64,000 nucleotides of DNA, from assembly GCA_030323305.1 (NCBI GenBank), contig CP106741.1, positions 4,401,501 through 4,465,500 on the forward strand, given 5' to 3'. Source of the stretch: Paenibacillus sp. CC-CFT747. Lineage in GTDB: Bacteria; Bacillota; Bacilli; Paenibacillales; NBRC-103111. The notes below the pieces were generated by a model. The model searched no databases. It was not told the DNA's origin and saw only the letters and a program-made list of their open reading frames with translations. Shown piece by piece: positions 35,022 to 44,507 of the stretch. How positions within the stretch are numbered: position 1 is the first letter of the stretch; each line of letters opens with the position of its first letter. A program made the translations under genes and the position numbers.

Positions 35022-36553
35022 ATGGAACGAACGGAGATGGGGAAGCAGTCGCGCAAGCGGCTGCTTTGCTATTACGGTGACGATTTTACAGGTTCTACCG
35101 ATGTGCTGGAGGCATTGTTCCGCGCGGGCTTGCGAACCATTCTGTTTCTTGAGCCGCCGGCGCCGGATAGGCTGGTGGGGAAGTTCCGTGACGCCGACTG
35201 CTTCGGAGTAGCGGGGGTCGGCCGTTCTCTCTCGCCGGAGGAGATGGAGCGCGACCTGCGTCCGCTGTTTGAGACGCTGCGGGCTGCCGGTTCGGCCGTC
35301 GTTCACTATAAGGTGTGTTCGACGTTTGACTCCTCTCCACGGGTAGGCAGCATAGGGAAGGTTGCGGAGATCGGCCGGGACGTGTTCGGCGGCCGCTTTA
35401 TTCCGATTATAGCCGGGGTTCCGTACCTAAAGCGGTACACCCTTTTCGGGCACCATTTTGCCGGGGCGGGGGCGAGGTGTACCGGATTGATCACCACCCC
35501 ACGATGTCGCAGCACCCGGTCACCCCGATGAAGGAGTCCGATCTCCGGCTCCATCTTGCCGGGCAGACCGAACTGAGCACCGGTCTTTTCAATATTACGG
35601 ACCAGCAGGGGGACCTTGCGGCAGTCCGGGAGCGTCTTCTGCGGCTCGTGGAGACGGAAAGGCCAGAGCTGGTGCTCTTTGACGTACTCGACGATCTTCA
35701 TCTGGAAACGGTCGGACGGCTGCTGTGGGAAGAGGCATCACGAACGATGGATACAGAAGCATCTGCCATGGGCTCGACGCAAGGGACGGAGACGACTCCG
35801 GAACCGGACGGCGGATTGTTCGTCATAGGCTCCTCGGGCGTCGAATATGCGCTCACGATGGCTTGGCGTGCGGCCGGCCGCCTGAACGCGAGAGGAGACG
35901 AAACGCCCCCGAGAGACGAGGCGGGCGAGGTCTCGCAGCTGCTCGTCGTTTCGGGCAGCTGCTCGCCCGTGACGGAACGCCAGCTGCAGCAAGCGATCGA
36001 GGCCGGCTACGCGGGCATTCGCGTACCCGCTGCGCTGCTGGTTCAAGCCGATCGCGCCGAGCAGGTTTGTGCGGCTCTGAAGCGGGAAGCGCTTGACCAG
36101 CTGGCCGCCGGCCGCAGCGTGCTTCTTTACAGCGCCGCCGGCCCGCAGGACCCCGCCATCGGCGAGCTGCGGGAGCAGCTCGCCGAACATGGGCGGAGCA
36201 GCGACGAGAGCAGCCGGATGCTAGGCAGCGCGCTCGGCGTACTGGCCCGTGAGCTGGTGCGGGAAGCCGGGTTGACCCGTATCGTCATCGCCGGCGGCGA
36301 CACTTCGGGTTACGTCACGCGCGAGCTCGGCATCTATGCTCTTGAATGCGTCTCCACCCTTGAGCCCGGAGGGCCCATCTGCCGGGCCCATTCCACCGAT
36401 CCGGGCCTCGACGGCCTGGAGCTGGCACTCAAAGGCGGCCAGGTCGGCAGCGACTCCTTTTTGAGCACGTTCGCCATGGGCGAGTCCGATAAAGCCGGCC
36501 GTGGAAGCGGCCCGAACGGAAGATGGCGAAGGAGCGGCGAATCTATCAGCTAA
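35022..36553 (+). CDS. DUF1537 four-carbon acid-sugar kinase family protein (single-base lesion)
   Basis: ATP-dependent acid-sugar kinase family protein of about 510 residues. The N-terminal substrate domain starts LLCYYGDDFTGSTDVLEAL and the C-terminal nucleotide domain has VIAGGDTSGYV and LALKGGQVGSDSF. Characterised members phosphorylate 3-oxo-tetronates (OtnK) or 3-oxo-isoapionate (OiaK). Immediate linkage to a RuBisCO-like gene, 1 bp after its stop, favours an OiaK-like role: it would make the phosphate that the RLP cleaves. The frame breaks at G5 35468..35472; six G gives FAGAGGEVYRIDHHPTMSQH. The C-terminal 25 residues after STFAMGE are rich in Gly/Arg and may contain another unseen error. 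Confidence 0.85.
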
Positions 36554-36569
36554 TTAGGGTCTTCCTGCA

Positions 36570-36612
36570 CCTCTGTCGAAGGATTACGAATTCCTTTGAC
36601 GGAGGTTTTTTT
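36570..36612 (+). terminator. Rho-independent terminator after the DUF1537 gene
   Basis: Arms CCTCTGTCGAAGG and CCTTTGACGGAGG pair with two mismatches or wobbles around a short loop and are followed by seven T. It ends the rightward transcript of the sugar-acid genes 17 bp after the kinase stop. Confidence 0.85.
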
Positions 36613-36639
36613 ATGCTGCGGCTCCTCTGCCAGCTGGCA

Positions 36640-36694
36640 CCAAAAAGATACCCTACAGAGAAACACTTGAAGATGTTCTCCACAGGGTACCTTT
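36640..36694. terminator. Long bidirectional terminator hairpin
   Basis: About 20-bp arms, AAAAGATACCCTACAGAGAA on the left and its imperfect complement on the right (TTCTCCACAGGGTACC then T5), are separated by about 13 bases. A and T tracts on both sides allow it to work both ways; it mainly serves the leftward DUF1054 gene. The rest of 36554..36783 shows no gene. Confidence 0.75.
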
Positions 36695-36783
36695 TTAAAA
36701 AGAGATGGAAGCTTTTTTAGGGCGGGGTGAATATATCGGACAAAACGGTCAAAGATGTGAATATACATAGCAATACGAGAGAG

Positions 36784-37407
36784 TCAATAAGAGAGACGGT
36801 AGAGCGGAAGAAGGGTTTCGAAGGTACGCTCCGCCGTTTCAAGTAAAGCCTCTCCCTGCCCGACAAGCGGATCGTTCCGTTCCAGACGGAGTCCGCAAAG
36901 CACCTCCGCCTTCTTCACGTGCCTAAGCTTGTACAGCATCTGGGCAAAGTCGTCCCCGGTCATCTGCTTGTGGAGCTGCACGTCCGGCTTCGTATGATCG
37001 GTGGACCAGAAGAAAGAGGAGGGGATGGCGCCGCGGACTTCCTCAAGGCGGCCCTCCAGCCCGTCGGCAAAAGCCTGCTTTTGGCCGCTTTCGTAAATCA
37101 AGGCGAACTGAATGAACAGGTGGGTGGACCATAGACCGACTTGAAAATGGGGGTGAGCTTTATAGCCTCGCCGGCTGGGCGCCCAAGCGACCCAGGTATC
37201 CTCGGGAGGATGGACGGTCCGCCGGGCATGCTTGGCCACATGGGGAAACATCGGTTCCCCGCAGAGCGCCGAGAGAAAAGGCTGAAGCCGGTCTCCGAGC
37301 TCATGAAGCTTCGGACGGACTTGCTCGATAAGCTGGTTCATGCGGGGCTCCAGCCCGGGTACGGTGAATACGTCGAAATCTTGATCGGTGAAGCCTGGAA
37401 AGGTCAT
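36784..37407 (-). CDS. DUF1054 family (YktB-like) protein
   Basis: A 207-residue cytoplasmic protein of the DUF1054/YktB family, recognised by FPGFTDQDFDVFTVPGLEPR at the N terminus, the central HPHFQVGLWSTHLFIQFA and the C-terminal ERTFETLLPLYRLSY. Widespread in Bacillales; function unknown. ATG has AGGAGG on its own strand. Leftward orientation separates it from the sugar island. No lesion. Confidence 0.85.
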   Translation of the reverse strand: MTFPGFTDQDFDVFTVPGLEPRMNQLIEQVRPKLHELGDRLQPFLSALCGEPMFPHVAKHARRTVHPPEDTWVAWAPSRRGYKAHPHFQVGLWSTHLFIQFALIYESGQKQAFADGLEGRLEEVRGAIPSSFFWSTDHTKPDVQLHKQMTGDDFAQMLYKLRHVKKAEVLCGLRLERNDPLVGQGEALLETAERTFETLLPLYRLSY

Positions 37408-37552
37408 GGGGAGCCTCCTCTTGATGATTAATTAGCAAGGGAGCAGGGTAATTTTATTTTAAGATTATAGCACAGAGAAGATACGGGGTGCCCGGCATTT
37501 CCATTAAAGAACGAACATCCCGGTTTGCTAAAGAAATAGTCAATAATCCAAG

Positions 37553-37581
37553 TTGCTAAAACATATTAATCATAATAAAAT
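37553..37581 (+). promoter_or_regulatory. Candidate sigma-A promoter for the 37646 gene
   Basis: TTGCTA (-35) and TAAAAT (-10) are separated by exactly 17 bp in an AT-rich stretch of the 238-bp divergent region 37408..37645. The start codon follows 65 bp downstream. Nothing else was recognised in this intergenic region. Confidence 0.5.
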
Positions 37582-37645
37582 ATAACAAACACTGAGTTGT
37601 CAGAACATTCAGTCTAATTGCGGTTAACTACTGGGAGGGATTGCC

Positions 37646-38242
37646 GTGAATAAGAGTCATGAAGTGGAATACTGCAACTTGGATTTACGTTTCGATCGCC
37701 GGCTAATCCGCAACTTCATTAAACATTTGATTCAAGAAGGCTACTCCCTCTATTGGAACGAGACGGACCATCTGTTCATCGTCTCCATACGGACAGGACG
37801 CAAGCTGGTTAAGCTCAAGTTTCAAAGGGTGGGGGAGCGTTTCAAAATTGTCGGGAATTACGTGCTGAAAGACGAGAAATTGGCTGAGCTTATGGAAAAG
37901 ATGATTGGTGACACAAGAGGCCACGCCGTCGTAAAGCGTTTCAAGGACCGGCAGATCCTAATCGAGAACATCATGTTCGGCGAGATCATCCGAATGGTTG
38001 AGATCACCGGAGTAGAGCATAAAATATTGTTTCAACGCGAGCCTGTAGTAACGGGGGAAGAGATTATGCATGCTATGAAATCCAAACGAATTGAAGAGCG
38101 GATTCCCGTTCTTCGCCTGGAAGTGGACTACGAGCTGGCCTCTCTGCTGGATGCCATCCGCAAGGGAGACCGCGAGGAAGCCGAAGCCATCAAGCAGCGG
38201 CTCGAGGAGCTCCGCCAGGAAATGCTGATGATGGAGCTTTAG
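37646..38242 (+). CDS. Conserved hypothetical protein with IDEAL-like C terminus
   Basis: A 198-residue hydrophilic protein I do not recognise with certainty. Residues 1-70 look like an alpha/beta unit (LRFDRRLIRNFIKHLIQEGY), the middle has FGEIIRMVEITGVEHKILFQ, and the C terminus is a charged helix (YELASLLDAIRKGDREEAEA) resembling the short IDEAL domain found in small Firmicute regulators. GGGAGG precedes the GTG start. It is transcribed alone, between a divergent DUF1054 gene and its own terminator. No lesion. Confidence 0.65.
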   Translation: MNKSHEVEYCNLDLRFDRRLIRNFIKHLIQEGYSLYWNETDHLFIVSIRTGRKLVKLKFQRVGERFKIVGNYVLKDEKLAELMEKMIGDTRGHAVVKRFKDRQILIENIMFGEIIRMVEITGVEHKILFQREPVVTGEEIMHAMKSKRIEERIPVLRLEVDYELASLLDAIRKGDREEAEAIKQRLEELRQEMLMMEL

Positions 38243-38250
38243 TAAAGCGG

Positions 38251-38282
38251 GAAAGCCGGTCTTGGGACCGGCTTTTTTGCGT
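38251..38282 (+). terminator. Rho-independent terminator
   Basis: AAGCCGGTC and GGACCGGCTT pair around a short loop, followed by six T, 9 bp after the preceding stop codon. Confidence 0.92.
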
Positions 38283-38349
38283 TCAAGGGAGGAGGTTTTG
38301 GTTGTTTAACGTGTGCAGTCCATGCTATCATTAGGGGTGAGGTGGTATC

Positions 38350-39362
38350 ATGAGCGTGACGATCAAGGATATCGCGAAGCGGGCGAATGTCTCGCACACG
38401 ACGGTATCCCGGGCGCTGAACGACAGTCCCCTGATTAACCAGGAGACGAAAGACCGCATTAAAGCGCTGGCCGAACAGATGAACTATACACCCAATTTTA
38501 GTGCCAAAAGTCTCGTTCTCGACCGTTCCTACAACGTGGGCCTGTTCTTTTCCACCTTGGAGACGGGAACGTCCGCCGGCTTCTTCCACGATACCGTCCG
38601 CGGGGTTAACAGCGTCATCAAAGACGAATACAACCTGGTAGTCAAAGGGATTGACGATTACGCCGGAGGCTTCCCCGCATTACCCGCAAAAGCTTCGACG
38701 GTATCATCCTCATGAGCCAGAGTGAGCAGGACGATGCCTTCATCCGCTATGTGACCGGCATCGGGATCCCGTTGGTCGTTCTGAATCGGGAGCTGGTAGG
38801 GGTGAAAGCCGCCAACATTCTGTCGGACGAGCGTAAAGGAGCCTTCCGGATGACGGAGTACCTGATCGCCATGGGCCATACCCGGATAGCGGTGCTGGAG
38901 GGAAAGGCGGGCTTTCGTTCGTCACAGGAACGGTTAAACGGCGTGAAGGATGCGCTTCAGGCTAACGGACTGCCCTTTACCCCGAGCTATTCGGTCAAAG
39001 GGGCGTATACGATGGAAAGCGGATACAAGGCGATGAAGAAGCTCCTGAAAGCCGAGCCCCTGCCGACCGCCGTCTTTTGTTTCAATGACGACATGGCCGT
39101 GGGGGCCATCCGCGCCATAGAAGAACATGGGCTGCGGGTGCCAAAGGACATCTCGGTCAGCGGGTTCGACGACAACCTTTTCTCGGGCTACCTCTTTCCC
39201 GCTCTTACGACGGTTAAACGGCCCATTGAAAGCATCAGCCGGGAAGGGGCCTCGATGCTCCTCAGGCTGATGGGGAGGCAGGAGATGCCGGACGATCCCG
39301 TCTTCATGCATACCGAGCTTGTGGAGAGGGAGTCCGTCAGACGAATCGAACAGGGGGAATGA
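38350..39362 (+). CDS. LacI-family regulator of the uronate operon (single-base lesion)
   Basis: LacI/GalR repressor of about 337 residues: N-terminal helix-turn-helix TIKDIAKRANVSHTTVSRAL with the hinge NFSAKSL, then a periplasmic-binding-protein-like ligand domain (FNDDMAVGAIRAIEEHGLRV, VSGFDD). A missing C at CCCC 38673..38676 splits it; five C gives GGFPRITRKSFDGIILMSQSE. It is the first gene of the operon, 3 bp before uxaE, so it probably autoregulates and responds to a uronate or aldonate. Confidence 0.9.
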
Positions 39363-39365
39363 GGG

Positions 39366-40858
39366 ATGGAACGGTTAACCGGCTTACGAATGGCTATGAC
39401 TGACAAGAGACCGGCCGACGCCGCGGGCGAGAAGCTTATCGTCTACTCCCGATCCTTTGCCACCATGGATGGAACGGCTCTGGTTATGATAAAGGAAGAT
39501 GGGGATCGCAAGCTGTTTGCCGCGGGGGAAGGAGCTTTGCTGGAAGCTCTGGAGGGAGAGCCGGAATCGGGAGGAAAGCTCTGCCCGCTGACCCATGCCA
39601 ACCGGGTCGTCCTGAACCGGTTCTTCCCTTACACCGCTCCCAAGCCGGCCGGTACCCGGCATCCTTCCTTCGGCCTTGGCGATCGGCTGGGCTGCGCTAT
39701 CCCCGGTTATATCCGGGCCATCCGCCGCAAGGCCATCTTCCCAATTCTCGCCCAGCAAAGTGTCGGCGAGCTGATTCAGACGGGAAGGAGCTTCCGGGAT
39801 GTGGTCGATGAGGCCGCCTTCGCCGTCTTTCAGGAAGGCTACCGGGACGGATACGGGGCGGATGCCGACCGTCTTCGCTCGGAAGCCGACATGCAGATGT
39901 CGGTGGAGCAGGGGGCGACCCTGCTCACCTTCGATACGGGGGACTGGCTTCATTATCCAGTGCTCTCCGCCGATGAGGAACAGCTGGAGGCGGCCTACAG
40001 CAGGCTGTCCGCCGAAACCCGCAAGCATTATGAGAACCGGTATCTTAACCAATCCTTTACCGTGGGGGAACCCGGCTCTCCTATAACCGGACGTGTCTTG
40101 TCCGGACCGTTCTCCTCTACGAGCGGGCGGTGGCCGAAATCATCCGGCTGTACGACAAGTATGTCCGGCTCTCCTCCCGGCCGGTGGAGCTGGAAATAGC
40201 GCTTGACGGCGGACTGGTGCCGACGTCGGCGGAGGAGCATTTTCTGCTGGCCAACGAGTTATATGCGAAGGGGATGGAGCTGTTCGGAGTGGCGCCCGGC
40301 TTGACCGGGGTCTTCGGCAAGGGCGTCGATTTCGAAGGAGATCCGGTGCTTCTGGAGAAAGAGCTGGAGCTGCATGCGTCGGTGGCCGATCATTTTGGCT
40401 ATAAGCTCTGCCTGCACAAAGCAGGAAACAAGTTTTCCGTGCTTCCGCTGCTGGCCGAGAAAACCCGCGGAAGGTTTCATATCAAGACGTCGGGGAGCGG
40501 GTGGCTGTCCGCGGTAAAGCTTGCAGCGGAAGGGGAACCCTTCCTCTATCGTCTCATGCATGAATACGCCCTGGAGCAGGTGGATGAGGTTTCCGTCTAC
40601 GATCCGGTTTCCGTTCGGCCCGACGAGATCCGGCCTCTTAATGAAACGCCCGATGTTCGGCTTCCGGATTACCTGAACGAAGGACCGGTCCGGCAAATGT
40701 TCTATATTCTCTACGGACGTTTGCTGCAGGCCGCGGGGGCAGACGGCCAACCTCTGATCCGAAGGGATTTGGTCCGGCTGCTGACGGAGCGGGAGGAAGA
40801 TTACGCGGGGATGGTGGCGGCCGATATCGAGTGGCATGTCAAAGCCTTGGGATTGTGA
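39366..40858 (+). CDS. uxaE: D-tagaturonate C3-epimerase UxaE (single-base lesion)
   Basis: UxaE-family epimerase of about 497 residues, interconverting D-tagaturonate (from galacturonate) and D-fructuronate. Diagnostic runs are HPSFGLGDRLGCAIPGYIRA, RSEADMQMSVEQGATLLTFD and HIKTSGSGWLSA. The frame breaks at G5 40064..40068; one more G connects LNQSFTVGG to LLYERAVAEIIRLYDKYV. A GGGGGA site lies before ATG 39366. Directly upstream of a LarA-superfamily gene, gluconokinase, an SDR and 6-phosphogluconate dehydrogenase, it should feed fructuronate into that route. Confidence 0.87.
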
Positions 40859-40888
40859 ACGAATATTATGGTTGGGAGCTGAGAGGCA

Positions 40889-42158
40889 ATGAGTATTTTA
40901 CAAGAGCTGCTTAAAGATATTCCCGTTCCTCAAATGGTCCGAATCCGGCAGAAATTTGACCGGACCGCGGTGACCGAGATCCGGGAGGTGCTCGAGGAGG
41001 AACTGCGCAAGCCGGGGACCGTCGACCGGATCCAGCCGGGCCAGCGGGTAGCCGTTGCGGTCGGGAGCAGGGGGTGGCCAACATCGGCCTCTTGACCCGC
41101 ACGACGATTGACGCGATTAAGGAGCGGGGCGGCGAGCCCTTCATCGTTCCCTGCATGGGCAGCCACGGAGGAGCGACGGCGGAAGGGCAGAAGAATATTC
41201 TGCATCACCTTGGAGTGACCGAGGAGGCCATGGGCGCTCCCATTCTGTCTTCTATGGAAGTGGTGAAGATCGATTCCCTGCCGAACGGGCTTCCCGTCTA
41301 TGTCGACAAGATCGCTTCCGAGGCCGACGCCATCGTGGTCATCAACCGCGTTAAGCCGCACACCGCCTTCCGCGGTCCGATCGAGAGCGGCATCATGAAG
41401 ATGATCGCCATCGGCCTTGGCAAGCAGAAGGGGCGGAGGCGTGCCATCAGCTGGGGTTCAAGTATATGGCGGAGAACGTCCCCCAAATGGCCCGTATCAT
41501 GATCGACAGGCTGCCTATTCTTTTCGGGGTGGCCGTGGTGGAGAACGCGTATGACGAGACGTGCCTTATCGAAGTGATCCCCGCTTCCGATATCGAAGAA
41601 AGGGAAGTAGAACTTCTTAAGGAAGCCAAGAGCCGGCTGCCGCAAATTCTTTTCGGCCAGGTGGACGTGCTTGTAATCGACTATATCGGGAAGAACATCA
41701 GCGGAGACGGCATGGATCCAAACGTGACCGGACGGTACCCCACCCCGTATGCGCACGGAGGACCGGATGTGAGCAAGATGGTAGTGCTCGACCTGACGGA
41801 GGAAACGAACGGGAACGCGAACGGAGTCGGCACGGCGGATTTTACGACCCAGCGGCTTGTGGACAAGACCGACCTGCCGGGGACCTATGCGAATGGACTG
41901 ACCTCCACCGTATGTGCGCCGACCAAAATAGCGACGACGCTCGAGAATCAGCTCTATGCGATCAAAGCCGCTGTCAAAACCTGCAACATTCTCGATTACA
42001 CGAAATGCCGGCTCGTCCGCATTCAGGATACGCTGCATCTCGGGGAAATCGAAATTTCGGTCAACCTTCTGGAGGAAGCCAGACAGCATCCGGATATCGA
42101 AATCCTTACCGAGCCGTATGACCTGGCGTTTGACAGCGAAGGGAACCTTTTCGGATGA
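40889..42158 (+). CDS. LarA-superfamily hydroxyacid racemase/epimerase (two lesions)
   Basis: DUF2088/LarA-superfamily protein of about 423 residues. After repair of G5 41070..41074 and GGGG 41430..41433 it shows His93 in MGSHGGAT, His158 in RVKPHTAF, Lys171 and His187 in AEACHQ. The Lys-to-His gap of 16 equals that between the cofactor Lys and Ni-ligand His of lactate racemase, and the two earlier His are also at nearly LarA spacing. Members of this superfamily include D-gluconate 2-epimerases. In this operon the best guess is D-mannonate to D-gluconate epimerisation with a nickel-pincer cofactor. larB, larC and larE are not in the window. It overlaps the next gene (ATGA). Confidence 0.8.
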
Positions 42159-43706
42159 GTCCTGCCGCCAAGCCGTATGTGATCGCGTCCGATATCGGGA
42201 CGACAAGCACCAAGACGCTCGTGATCAACCGGGAGGGCAAGGTGCTGGCCTCCCATTCCATCGAGTATCCGATGCATACGCCGACACCCGACCGGGCCGA
42301 GCAGAACCCGCTGGAAATCTACCAGGCGGTTACCAAAGGGATCAAGGAAGTCATCTGGAAGGCCGGGATTTCCTCCAAGGAGATTTTATGCGTCTCCTTC
42401 AGCTCGGCCATGCACAGCCTGATTGCGGTGGACGGGGAAGGGAACCCGCTTACCCCTTGTATCACTTGGGCGGACAACCGGAGCTCCGCGTATGCCCCAA
42501 TCGTTAAGAAGGACCATGACGGACACGGAATATACCGGAGAACGGGAACGCCTATCCATCCCATGTCCCCGCTCTTGAAGCTTCTCTGGATGAAAGACCA
42601 TGACCGGGAGATTTACGAGAAGGCGTATAAATTTATCGGCATCAAAGAATTTGTTTTTGCCAAGCTGTTCTCCCGGTTCGTGGTCGATCATTCCATCGCC
42701 AGCGCGACCGGAATGTTTAATCTTAAAGAGCTGGATTGGGACGAGGAAGCCCTGCGTCTCACCGGCCTCACCCGGGAACGCTTGTCGGAGCCCGTGCCGA
42801 CCACATACCGCCTCGAGGGGCTTCCCGTCGTCCAGGCGATTGAGATGGGGCTTTCCCCGGATACGCCGTTTGTTATCGGGGCGTCCGACGGGGTGTTGGC
42901 AAATCTGGGGGCGGAGCCATCGATCCCGGAGTTTATGCGGTCACATCGGCACGAGCGGTGCGGTACGGGGAGTGGTCCGCGAGCCGGTTACCGATCCACA
43001 GGGCAGGCTGTTCTGCTATGCGCTGAAAGAGGACTTTTGGGTGATCGGCGGGGCGATCAACAACGGTGGAATCATGTTCCGCTGGGTGAGGGACCAGCTG
43101 GCTACTCTCGAAGCGGAAGAGGGGCGAAGGCTGGGGCTGGATCCTTACGATCATCTCACCAAGCTGGCGGAAGGCGTCAAGACGGGCTCCGGCGGACTTC
43201 TTTTTCTTCCATTCCTTCTTGGGGAGAGGGCACCCTATTGGAATGCCAATGCCCGGGGAATCTTCTTCGGCTTGTCGATGTACCATCAGAAGAGCCATAT
43301 GATCCGCGCGGTTCTCGAAGGGGTCGTGTACCGCATTCATTCGGTTATGTCTGCGTTGGAAGAGCTTGGCGGGAAAGCCAGTGAAATCCGCGCGGCCGGC
43401 GGCTTTGCCCGCTCCACGTTCTGGAGGCAGATCATGACGGATGTGCTGGGAGCCTCCGTTACGGTCCCGGATGCCATTGAAGCGTCCGGTTTGGGAGCCG
43501 CCCAGCTGGGCCTGCTGGCCATGGGAGCGATTCAGGATTTCAGCGGCATCCACGAATGGGTGCGAACCGGAAGCCGGCATTCGGTCGATGAGGCCAACCA
43601 TGAGATCTACCGTGAATTGACAGGCATTTATTCCCGGGTGTATCATCAGTTGACCAATGAATTCGACGAAATCTCGGCCTTCCAGCTTAAACATATCGGG
43701 AGATAA
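42155..43706 (+). CDS. gntK: FGGY-family gluconokinase (two lesions)
   Basis: Gluconate kinase of the FGGY family, about 517 residues, making 6-phosphogluconate from ATP and gluconate. The N-terminal phosphate loop is SDIGTTSTKTLVI; CITWADNRS and RRTGTPIHPMSPLLKL match Bacillus GntK. Two frame breaks lie 35 bp apart: G5 42907..42911 and a lost C near 42944; repair gives LGAGAIDPGVYAVTIGTSGA. Position before an SDR and gnd supports gluconate as substrate; other aldonates cannot be excluded. Confidence 0.87.
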
Positions 43707-43720
43707 GGGAGAGATAAGAG

Positions 43721-44486
43721 ATGAATTTGTTTGATTTGTCGGGGAAAACCGCCGTCGTTATCGGAGGGAACAGCACACTGGGTGGAACAATGGCCGTCGC
43801 CCTCGGTGCTCACGGTGCCGATGTAGCGGTCGTTGGCCGTAACGCGGAGAAATCGGAAGAGGTCCGCCGCCGGATTGAGGAAGCGGGCGGGAAGGCCAAG
43901 GTCTTCTCGGCTGACGCCACGAAGGCGGAAGACCTGAAAGCGCTGCTCGCGGACGTCCTGGCCTGGACGGGCCGTGTGGACATTCTAATGAATGCCCCCG
44001 GCAAGAACAGCCCGACTCCGTTTTTGAACTGACCATGGAGGAATGGGATTCCATCATGGAGGTTAACCTTAAGGGAGTAGTGCTGGCCTGTCAAATTTTT
44101 GGCAAGCATATGGTCGATCAGGGCCAGGGGGAAGCATTATTAACATCTCCTCCGTTTCGTCCGAGCCTCCGCTTTCCCGGGTCTTTACATATTCCGCTTC
44201 CAAAGCGGCCGTCAACAACGTGACCAAATTCCTCGCCCGGGAATTTGCCCCCAGCCGGGTTCGCGTTAACGCCATCATTCCAGGCTTTTTTCCAGCCGAG
44301 CAGAACCGCAAGATTCTATCTCCGGAGAGAACGGAATCCATTCTTTCGCATACTCCCATGGGACGGTTCGGTGAGGCCGAGGAGCTTCAAGGGGCAGCCG
44401 TTTATCTGGCCTCCGACAAGGCTTCCGGCTTCGTCACCGGTTCCCTTCTGCGTGTGGACGGCGGCTTTGGCTCCATGACCATTTAA
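43721..44486 (+). CDS. SDR oxidoreductase, fructuronate reductase candidate (two lesions)
   Basis: Classical SDR of about 255 residues: [11 protein letters not shown] in the nucleotide loop, a catalytic Ser in the NISSVSSE run, and YSASKAAV with Tyr and Lys. Frame breaks at T5 44021..44025 (six T gives [14 protein letters not shown]) and G5 44127..44131. SDR-type fructuronate reductases (YjmF-like) share this layout, which would reduce D-fructuronate to D-mannonate with NAD(P)H. Gluconate 5-dehydrogenase is the main alternative; the gene neighbours UxaE, LarA-like enzyme and GntK favour the first. Confidence 0.78.
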
Positions 44487-44507
44487 TAAGGAAAGGATGT
44501 TGGGTAC

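Noticed and set aside
36523..36720. A short plus-strand open frame after the DUF1537 gene
   Set aside because: It spans two terminator hairpins and has no coding character.
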